The position numbers and the translations under genes are program-made. DNA of 64,000 bases from Trichoplusia ni (taxonomy: Eukaryota > Arthropoda > Insecta > Lepidoptera > Noctuidae): assembly GCF_003590095.1 (NCBI RefSeq), contig NC_039501.1, positions 1,488,001 through 1,552,000 of the forward strand. The letters run 5' to 3'. The notes beneath the pieces were generated by a model. That model had not been told where the DNA came from. It was given only the letters and a program-made list of their open reading frames with translations, and ran no database searches. Shown piece after piece: positions 27,701 through 39,700 of the stretch (the first letter of the stretch is position 1; each line of letters opens with the position of its first letter).

Positions 27701-30700
27701 GTTCTGGTGCAACGTGGCGTAGGCTTATATAGAAACAATTACCCTACAACAAATACATTTATTGAGATCTTATCTCGTATTATTATAGGTGAACCTCAAT
27801 ACAATAGCAACCGAATGTCGATAAGAAGTCAATGATTAAAAAGAAGTCATCCATAAATTATCTTGACAATAGGAGGTGAATGGAAAATGTTTACAGTTGG
27901 CGTGATTTCAATATCCACATAGTTCCTTAATGGGTTTTAATGATATCTATTTTAAAATTAGTTAACTGTTTTATGACAAAATTTGCTGTTGCTTGCAGTT
28001 TTGTCCGCCTGGACATCCTCTTTTAACGAAGTCAGATAAAAGTAGAATATTTGTTAATCAAGAGCACAAACACACAAACATCCTTTCGCATTTGGGGACT
28101 GGAGAAAAACGGTAAAAACGAAACCCTGTTAGTCATCAGGCTTTATTTCATTTTCACAGATGACAATGTATTACTGTTACCAAGGCTAAACAACTTTTGG
28201 TCTTCTTAGTTTCTGAGTAAACATCTTAGTTTCTGAGCCTACGGTTTTGCACCGAACCGTATGTTGTGATTCCAACTCGCACGTGACAGGTATTTTGATC
28301 CCAAATAACTTCTATCCAGCCTTTGACCATTATTTTAGTCGCCAACCTTCTATTTTACGGAAACCCAATACCGCATTTCGTTTTTGTATTATATTTAACA
28401 AGAACTGCATTAAAATTACTTTAGCACATACATATTTACTTTTACAATAATCGAATTACTATAAACCTGTTATCAAAACTTTCACCGTGATCGAAAAGTG
28501 TGTCGAATTTAATTTCTGTTGGTCAGAATCTCGGCATAATATAATTTAATTTCGATGTTGTTAATTTAATATCATGGTTCCTGGTTAAATTAATATTATG
28601 TGAAATTCTGAAACACTTGTTCAATAATAGAGGCTATAATTACCTGTAAAAGTAGAACTATTGCCGTTGAGGAAGCGAAAACCTTCTTCCACATCTAGAT
28701 ACATACATATGGTAGACCTAGACCCGTATTACTGATCATTATTATATTTATCTTAATACTAGCTGTTGCCCGCGACTTCGTCCCCGTGGGTAGAAGATAT
28801 AAGTTATGATTTATACCTGCCCTGTTATTTTTCACATTTTCCATTGTATCTTTGCTCCTATTAGTCGCAGCGTGATGGTTTATAGCCTAAAGCCTTCCTC
28901 GATGAATGGTCTATTTAACACGAAAAATATTTTTCAATTTGGACCAGGAGTTCCTGAGATTAGCGCGTTCAAACAAACAAACTCATGAAGAGTTTGTTTG
29001 TTTGAACGCGAATTTATATATTAGTATAGATATACATAAGGAGATACTTCTACCGTATTGGTTTTATTGTGTGTTTCAGACTTATTTTTTTGACCTACCC
29101 TAAAATTCCAAGGCTAAAAATACACTACTCCATCGATTGACATTTAAAGCCATTGATCAAATATCTAAATAGGCACCTAGGTACCTAACCAACATTTACA
29201 ATCACTTAAGTATGATTCATTCCGGTTCATTCATACTATAATTAGCACGTAACCTTTGGGCTTTGACGAATAATTAGAGGCATCGAACTTAAAAAAGGAG
29301 GTTCCTGAAAAAATATTGATATACCAGCTGATCGGATCTCGGGGAATCCTTTGCCCAGCAGTGGAAAACAGAGACCGAGATTAAAAAATACTAAAATAAT
29401 CCGACAGATTTGAAGCTTTTAAGCAAAAAAAAACATTTGCTATTTTATTTCTCTTTTCTATCTTGTTCGTCTCAATTTTGTCTGAATTCGTTTAGTAGTT
29501 CAATTGCACTTTACAAAAATGGTAATCTTCATCAGACCTGGCTAATGCATCTACTTCCTTTTGTCTACATCACCCATCATGGTTAACAGGCAGAGAATGC
29601 CTCAGTCATTCAGTCCGCCTTTGCACATCTTTTCATGTATAAGAAGTATAAAAAAATATACTAACACCGTAGCGTAATGGAACAACAATTATTAATAACC
29701 TTTAGATAAGATACACACAGCTTATGTCATAAAACGATCAACGTGAAATAGTCAACATGACAATGACTCAGATATAGATCCGTTTTACATTCTGATTCAT
29801 AAAGAAACGGTAGTTGTGAAATAAAGTACTATTCCCGTGAATTCTTGTACTCGCCTCTTAGTTTTTAACTTAGACTAAGGAGGTTTTTGATCATAAGGCT
29901 GCATTTCGACTAGAGATGTGCGAGGATACCTAGCGAGGGATGTGTTGTTGTGATGTTTGTCATGAACCAATAGAATCCCTTCATTTACCGCGCCTCGGTC
30001 AGCACAGCTCTGGCAGAAACGGCTCAGCAGACATCTTCGTAAGACTCATTTCCATCGCACATGTCTTATGGCAACCTTACATCGAAATGTGAAATTATTT
30101 GTTTGAAGAAGGATATTAAGATTTACCTAGCATTGAGAAAATGGTACTAGAAACAATAAATGATTATTTCAGAGCTACGTTTGCTAACGCTTTTTATTTT
30201 ATTTACAGCTCGAAACAATTTTGACAACCAGGGTTCCATTCTAAAACACCTTTTTATTCAGTGAAAATTACTGTATCATTTATTTAATTTGCTACCTGCA
30301 TCTGTGCACATAATTACAAACTGAAAGTTTTTATACCACATGCACATATTAAAGTTATATAAGACCTAATATTGTTCGTAATTTTTATAATAGTAAAATA
30401 GTAACTCACTGTGACAATAACGGAATCTGTATCAATGTAGATGTTTCGTAATGTAATGTCTCGTTAAAACTAAAAATTTTACTAATAACTGCAATGTTTA
30501 TTTTTTAATACTAACTGATCCGGTACACTACTGCACTGTTTTGTGAATCCAAACTATTCAGGGCGCCACCAAAAAGTATAAAAAAACACTCAAATCGTTT
30601 CAGCCGTTTAGGAGGAATTCAGCGGCATACACGGTTATAGAAAACTTATAATGACCTAATACTACAAAGAGAAGGAAAGAATGTCGATGATAATGCATTC

Positions 30701-33700
30701 TGTCTGCGGGATAGAGATTCCAGAACCTTATATTTGTCATTCAATTTTCTTCATGATATAATCCTTTAGTTGCGAGAATGCTACGTGTCTCAAACCACAA
30801 GACCACCTCAAAATTACAATATCTTTACTAAAATGAACTTTCAAAAACCTTATTTATAACAATAAACCTAACCTACATGGTATGCGTGATAGTTCACGTC
30901 ATATCATTCTGGCAAACATTTGCATGAAAATATTGCACGTAAAGAAGTAACATGCTACACACTAAAACTATTTATTTATGAACCGTTACACTTAAGTGAT
31001 GTGACCGAAGTTTATCGATATCGTAATCGATTAGATTCAATCGAGTGTTTGAATCCACTCGATTTATGTGATTGGAATTATTTATAAGTTGGCATGTCTG
31101 TCTCGGTTGATTTATGCAAAACACGTTTAGTAACTGCGTAATACTAACAATACTTATTTAAATATGCGTTAACATACTCCTTGTACTATTTTTTAAAGAC
31201 TCAAAAAGGAAGTAAAGAATTTAATCCTTGTGTCGTGGGTGGTTTCACAAATATTCAAGCCACAAAGACACCCAGAATTCGTGGACCACAAAAACTCTTG
31301 TCCTACGCAAGGATCGAAACCACGACGCATTGCGATTAGCGCGCTATGGGTTTGGTTTAGTGACGTCAACCGATCGGCTATCCGGGCAGTCAATTATTAA
31401 AAGAAATAAAAAATAATATTACTTATTCAACTCGATTTAAATCGAATTACTCTGCTAGATATCGACTGTAACATGATTCATTCACATCACTAGCGTGAAG
31501 CGCTGGAAGGCTTACCGGCAGTGTAATTTATGTGCACACAGTTCGATAGGCAGTCGTTCATGTCAGACATGCATGGATGTAAATACCTTTATTATGTAGA
31601 AATTAAAAGTATCTCAAATTGATAACTAAGGAAATTTCCCAAGACAGCAATAATTTGAACTTTTTAATGGCTCGACCGATTTTTATCAAAAATGTCAACG
31701 AACAATTTTGAAATAATTCACCTTTAATACAAAATAAACTAAAGTCGAATCGTTCAGTCCGTTCGTGAGCTATGATGCTACAGGCCGACGGTCAAACTTA
31801 TAACACTCCTCCTTTCACGTCGGGGGTTAAAAATAACATAGATAGCTCACGTGACCAAATTCTTCACCTCTATAGCTTAAACACGAATCCATCAGTGCTA
31901 ATCATTGTAGAAAATTAGAAATAGCACTTGCCTAATAGCGATTAGTAGCAATTAAGCCTAGCGTTAATCATCTGATAAATATAATTTCAAATCAAGTCTT
32001 AATTGAATTGTTTACATTTCAGCTCATAAATGAAAGTTGTAAAAAAAGCAAGTGCTAGTTGGACTCGCGATGAGGGATCCGTGTAAAGAAAAACTAATTT
32101 GTAACAAAAATAGTTTCAGCCATCAAATTTTTGACCGTACCAACATCATGAATTATAATTTATCGGCAGCAGAAAAAAATCATCCGTAAAAATTTCAACT
32201 GTTATCGCGGTTCATGAGATACAGCCTGGTGCCGGACGGATAGACAGTTGTCTTACTTCAGCTTTTACCGTTTGCATACGGAATCCTAAAAAAACACGAT
32301 ATTCGTGTCAAAGTACTATAATCCAGTAAAAGTCAAAACATAGTCGTGTTTACATGTAATTAAAGTAATATCGTGAGTACTATAGTAATAGTTTAAGTTT
32401 AAAACCTTCAGAGAGTATACTTTGAGTAGTATAAACACTTGAAGTTGATTGTTTCCATCGTGCAAGCGAGATGCCTCTAGATGCAGTGTATAGCTGTCTC
32501 GCTTGTACATTGTGAGCAGTCCGATTTTAAATTCCTCCGAAACGGCTTGACCGATTCTCATGATATTTTGTGTGCGTATTGGGTAAGTTTGAGAATCGGA
32601 CAACATCTCATACTCCATTTTTAATTGTGCATTAATACGTACCTAAAGTTTTTCACACCAGAAATTCCCTGTTTATAAATAAGTTCTATGACAAAAACAA
32701 TATTTTCTGGGTCAGTTGGTGAATCAGAACACTTTTCATACATACGTTTGCAACCTAACATTTCTTCGTCAATTCAAGCGGTAGAGTTGTGGACTAAATA
32801 AATGTAAATTGTACCTGAACGAGTTTCTATTAGAACAATTAATGTTTGAATCAGAGCGGCCTTGTGCGCGCACACTTCGATTTGATCGTTTATTTTTATA
32901 TCGCTTAGTAAAGGCGTGTTGCACACCGATTTGATTTAAACTGGTATTAATTATGATTAAAGCTACTTTCTTTAATAATAAATCAACCAACAAGTATTTT
33001 AAAATTTTTGTCCAAGCAATTTTTGGTTTATACTTATTTTGGTTACTGGGTCATCTTAGGATCAGAATTTATAGAGGTAAAAAGTAATATATCTTCAGGA
33101 ACATAAAATAGATATAGCCTCAATAATGTTATATAAAACTTCAATTCCAATAAAGTCTGTCACTTGCGTTGATACTATTCAGTAAAGTTTTCCCGAAAAG
33201 TTGAATTATCATTGAAAGTTAAGCTTGGATAAACTCTGCAGCACTCTCTCAATATTACGCACCTCGTGTAAATCACCTTCATTACAAGGAGAACAGAAGA
33301 AAACACAACTTGAATCATTGCTATAACGTTTTAGAGTGCCTGTAAAGCATCCTATTTAGAAAAAATCACTTGATTTTGAGACAATTTTGTATATATTTTT
33401 TTAAACAACCTTCTACAGATCTCCTACGAAAATAACGTAACTCAAGGCTTCTTTTTAACAAACAATGCTCTATAAAAGTCCTACACAAGTCCCTCCGTTC
33501 TAAAACCGTTTCGAAATGTATCAAAGTAACTCCAATCTATCGGAAAGGTTTAGTCGTAAAACCTGCATCAATACAAGTGGATTCCTTTCTGACACAAACA
33601 CATACATACATACATGTCGTACATAGTGTACGTAGGTAGGTTAACACACTTTACTATATGTGTAGCCAAAGAACGTCAAGTGGAAAAATTGTGTAATTTC

Positions 33701-36700
33701 TGTCTATTTTGTGATCTATATTTGTTCGCCTTTCAAGCTATTTAAATGAGCTTTTATTTATATTATACTAGCTGACCCAGCAAAAGTTGTTTTGCCGAAT
33801 ATTTTATTTTCTAGTTGTATGTATTTTTTATGCCGCATTATAAAAATAATGCAAATAAATAATTTCGTCCAAAAAATTAAATATTTTTTTAGTATGAGCA
33901 ACCCTTATCACTTAGGGGTATGAAAAATAGATGTTGTTCTATTCTCAGGCCTACCCAATATGTGTACAAAATTTTATAAGAATCGGTCGAACCGTTTCGG
34001 AGGAGTACGGTAACTAACATCGTTCACATCACACGGGAATTTTATATATTAGAAGATCATCATCATCATCAGCCCATATTCGTCTACTGCTGGACATAGG
34101 CCTCCCCAATCGCACGCCATCGAGATCCATTTTAGACTGCGTGTATCCAGTGTTTTTATAAAAAAAAAAAAAACATTATCAACCTATGCGGTTTACTTTG
34201 AGACATAGATGAATAAAACAGTGCGAGTCAAACTTGCGACACTAAGGTTTAATACGGCATAAACGGTTCAAAAACGCACAAAGTAATTTAGGATCATAAT
34301 CCGTTTGTCTGATAAAACTAGATTAACAATTTTAGGTGAAATTGTTGAAGATAAACGCGTTTTTAAGGCGGCAACACACTAGCAACGCAAAAACAAAAAA
34401 AAAGCAATGCGATATCATTCAAGTGACATTAGCACATGGATTTAAAACATTTTGAGAGTGACATCGCTTACTTTTCACAATCGCACTAGGCCCCAATTCC
34501 ACATGCATCCAATTGCATTGAATAGGAATTGGATAAAAATTACACTATTCGTATACTCCTGATCGTTTTGCTAACACAATATTTGTTTGTATTGACAGTG
34601 AGTGTTCCGCCCTGTACAGAGCTAGTTTTACAAATTTAACCAGATATACGAAAACGGGTATCTGGTTAAAGATATCCCAGTACTTATAACTTGAAGTCGA
34701 TTTCACTTTCAATCATCTTTATTAAACTGAGCAATTGAACACGTCATGAGCTAAGAAAATGATTAATAGGTACAATTAGCAACAAAACTGTTGATCATTA
34801 GGTAAATGCTAAATCAAATCAATATTGAAATTCAAAAACTATGTAGCACTTTGTGCTGATATTAAATAGCGCTTTCTGATGAAGCTGAACGTCAGGATAT
34901 CCAAGTAGGCTAGATCATCACCCTGATTTCGACCCTGCCCTGCTCCGTAAATGCTCTAGATGTGTGCAAAACCAACTCTACACTAACAGTATTACCGTTT
35001 AAAACAATCACGTAAGACGTAAACAAAGTAAGATAAAAGTATCTACATGTTTGAGTGTAATCATTTATTGTTGCGATTAAGATATGTTATACAGCCTTCA
35101 TACAAGAGATAGTAAGAAATCTGGGAGAATACTAAAATCCTAAATATCATGCATTTTTGGGAATATAAAAAAATCGTGCACAAACACTTGTCAGACGCGG
35201 AGATCGAACCCACGACACGTCGCGCACAGTTGCGGTTTGGTGACTTCAACCACTTGGCTATCCCTACGTCAAAAAATGTATTATTCCATTTGTCTAATAT
35301 AATTTATATTTTTTACCGACTTTTGACACTGAATGTACATGATTAGTTATTGCGCAGATGCCCTGCGCACGCCACGCAGTCTACAGCCTAGATTAGTTAA
35401 GGGCAATCGTGTCACCTGAGGGTTAGGTCCCAGTGTGCCCTCTGCGAGTCAGCCACTCCTTAGCGAAACAGACAGACAGAAGTTCAAACTTTATATCGGC
35501 CGGGATAAGCAGTGAGGCCTTGATCTTAAGCTATGCCTACACAGTTAAGAATCTTTTGAATAATAGTGCTATTTCGAAATGTCGTTTTTGATTCAACCAA
35601 CTTTAAAGAGGAGGTTTTTTATTCGTTTGTATTTTTTTTTTCCACGGTTTTATACACTCACTTTGTTTGTTGTTCTGATTGGACTTTTGTAACTAAATTT
35701 TGAGACAATTCCCGATAAACTAGCTGGCTGAAATTTACAGGGTAGCTTTATACCCGATGACAATGCAATTTACAATTATAAAAACGGCTGAACCGATTTT
35801 GATAAAATTTGAATGGAGTGACCCTTAAAAGCGTGGGTTCTTAGATGTTACTTACTTCGAGTTGGATGAACCTATTTTCTTGATTCTTTTTCATTTAACG
35901 TGAAATAGCTGTCCTTTAGTTTTTTTTATAAAAAATCATTAATTTCTCAGCAGAATTAACAGCTCAGTAGTTTTTATTTGAAGATGTAAGTACGTTTTTG
36001 TTCATAAAAAATATTATGCGAATAATACTGCTACGATTTTAATGGTTGGTTACTATCACACCAAACACCAACACACATACATTAATATAATTGTATTCTT
36101 TTATCTCACAAGTATTTAGGTCATAGTAATTTCTATTTAATATAAACAGCTTCATTAACTATTAATATGACTGATTGTTTAAATAGTAGTTGTTCAAGTT
36201 TTTTAATATTTATTTTGTATTTTAACGAAAATATTGAAAAAGTATTTATTTTAAATTGCACCCAAATAGTTATAAATAAGGTAGACATTTTTATTATCGT
36301 TTACGTGATAGGAGTGTATAGGAGTGATTCTTCGGAAAAAAAATCAATAAATTGTAAGTAATCGTAGTGTCTATATGTTTTGATTCTTGTGTTATCTATA
36401 GTATAAATAAAAAGCTTTGGTACTGTACTAGTTCGCATTCAAGAAACAAAACATAAAATTACACTATCTACACTGTCAACAATAAGGTGAGAGGAATAAT
36501 TTCACTCTCATTAAAATAAGATTTTTTCAACATTTAAATTTGCACTTCTATTTAGCTTGGAATATAAACAATTTTCAGATAACAAACTTTAAAATACCTC
36601 AATTCGTAGACACTTCCTTCACTCCACATAATAATACTAATACCTACACAAAAAAAACAACTGACATTGACCAATAACTAAAATTTGAGAACAACAACGG

Positions 36701-39700
36701 ACGCAAGGTTACACCTGCCGCAACACCGCCGCGGGAACCGAACCGCGACACCTGTCTGACTCATTACCACTGAGTCATTGTGTGTTATGTCGTGAAATGA
36801 ACAGTTAGCAAGTGCGGAAGTTCTTGAAACGATGACGATGATGACGATGATGATGATGAGTATACATAAGAATATAAACAACATAGAAACTATGTTAGGT
36901 ATGTATGTCAAAATCCTACTTAATATTATAAACGCGAAACTTTGTATGCATGGACGCTTGTTTCCCTTTCACGCAAAAACCTATGAACGGATTTAGATGA
37001 AACTCGGTGCACAGATAGTTTTTATCCCGATTTAATGTTCCCGTGGTTCGATATACAATGTAGCGGGCGGACCCGCGAGCAACAGTAAGTGATTGCTTTA
37101 TATAATATATGCAACTATGAAGTTAATATAGATTTCTTTTTAAAATTTTACCTTAATGAGCAACAGTATTAACTGCAAGTAACAGATGATTCTTTGCTAG
37201 TCACTATAATCACAAAAGATATGTAATACTACCTTACCAGGATTAATAAAAATTATAAGTATTTGTATGTTTGTGTGTGTGTTGATGCTCTTTCACCCGA
37301 AAACGACTTAACAGATTTAGATAAAACTACTTACGATATATGTTATGCTTTTAAATAATATACTGTAGCCAATCTATTATTCTGAAATAGTGAAGAAGAG
37401 AAATCTTATATTTTATAAGCTACAGGTAGAACCTAGTTACACATATTATAGCACAGCAATATACATATTTTTTATTCTTTACAAAAGCATAGAAACTGCT
37501 CATGAATAAGGGCTGTGGACCGGCTAACAGGAACAAGTGAGCCATACTCAAATTATACACGTGAGTAATGGACACGGGTGGACATACTGGTCTTATATAA
37601 AGTATGTTGGTAAATATTGTTCATAAATATACAGAACCTATGTTTAGTATTAACTACTGATAGTCTGATAGGTATAAAAACCTTGTTCAAATAATAGTGA
37701 TCCAATGTAGAGAGAGAATCATAAAAGAATTTGGGCAAAGAGGGTTTAGGGGATCACCTAAAGCATTTACTTTACATGCGATTAAATAATGAGATTTTCA
37801 CTATGGGTTGCTCCTGTTTTACTAGGTATAACATACAGTTTCTAACAACATAGCCTGATGAATTGCACGCATCAGTTTCTAGCTGCTAGTGTTTTCCAAA
37901 AATAAATATCCATCAGTATACCATCCTTGAATTTCAACTGTCTAACTATCATTGTGCATGAGATACTACCCACTAACAGACGAGAAGGCAGACAGCAGTG
38001 ATTCAGTAATAGGGTTCAATTTTTACCCCTTTATTTATTTAAATAATTTAATTTAATTATCACACTAATCTACCATTACAGGTTACTTAACCTAATGCGG
38101 TAGCTAGGACTAATCAAAGGTCTAAGTATTTATGTGAACTAGGATTTCAAAGATTGAATTATTATGCACATAGTTGCAGGTTGATACGGAACCCCTTACA
38201 GGATATGTTTATATTTGGACTTCTTACATAAGAATGCTCCTTACAAAGTAAAACAAGATTATTTGATCTTACACAACAGCCCATTGACAAAAGTTGAACA
38301 TTTCCTGTGATTGTCACCGCCATTGTGAATGGACAATAATAAGATATGTTAAACAGGTAGGTTTTACTTGAAATTCAAAGTAATAGTTGATACAGTAGTG
38401 TTATGGGGTGAAGTATGAGGGTTTTACAAGTAATATGTCATGTTATGAGTCCAAAAATAAGTAATTCTCATAATTAAAATGCAGTTTCTATGTAAGATAG
38501 ATAGAAGATAGACTGTTTTTTTACTGAAGTCAAAATATTTGTAACATCCTGCCATCACTTGCATTATGTTAATGCTGTTGTGGAAGCGTTAGTATACTAC
38601 ATAGCAAAGGTTTCCATTTCTCCAACAACTGTAATAACCAAACTGTAAAATGCGCTATAAGGTATTCTGTCATAAGGCAATGTATTGAGATTATTGTGAA
38701 ATAGTAACATTAATTTAAATGATAAATTCTGTAAGTAGGATATATCATCACATTTCCATATCTTTTTTGATAATGCTGTTGTTGACACTTCCTATCTGAA
38801 TACCAAAATGAAAAAGAAATGTCGAAAAAAAACTCAAGGCTCGTAAGGGTTGTTTCTTTTAAAGTCCAGAATAATTAATTAAATGGACGTACAAGTGTAT
38901 AAACCAGTTTTAAAGGAATATTATTACAGGTGTGGAAGAGTGATGCCACTCTACACTATGTAAGAACATATTAATATTAATGAAAGTGTTGGTAGAGCCT
39001 CCCGGTTCACTAAAACACTTTCAGTTAGTAATCTGTTATATAAGTATATGACAGTAATTATGATTACTTCACTGTCACAATGATTTGTTTAATGAAAGTT
39101 TTATGGTAATTTATTAGTGTTGAAAACACTAGGTTTAGTGAGTCATGGATAACAACCATAAGTTTTATTACTTTTATAAATATTGAAATTGAATAATTTT
39201 TAATGTCATGATTGGTCATGGGAGGTTCAAGTGGTGGAAGAGTTGGAGGGCCTTTGCCCAGCAGTGGGATTATTTAGGCTAGAAATAATAGTGTTTGGAC
39301 ATTAAGACATTGAAAACCAAGTATTGTGTTAGTTAAGTTTCTGTCCTGTTGGGATGTTTATCATATTACATTTGGAGACCATGTGTTTATAGTTTGTTGT
39401 AAACAGGATTATTTTTTTACAGTAGAATTCAAAGTAGAGCGTAGCTTATTTTTATTTTGTGCAAATACTTAAAAGTTTTGATAGTCCTATAACATTCTTA
39501 ATGAATGGTAAGTAAATTATTATCATATCAGTCTTATTCAGGGCAATTTACATTTTCTGCATAAATGTAACCATAGCATAATGGTGTTAACTTTAAACAT
39601 TAAAACATAATTTAAAGACCCAATAATATAAGCCACTTAAGTGAACCTAATTTGTTTTCTAATTAACTTCAATTAAATCTGGCTATTATAGTCCAACAGG

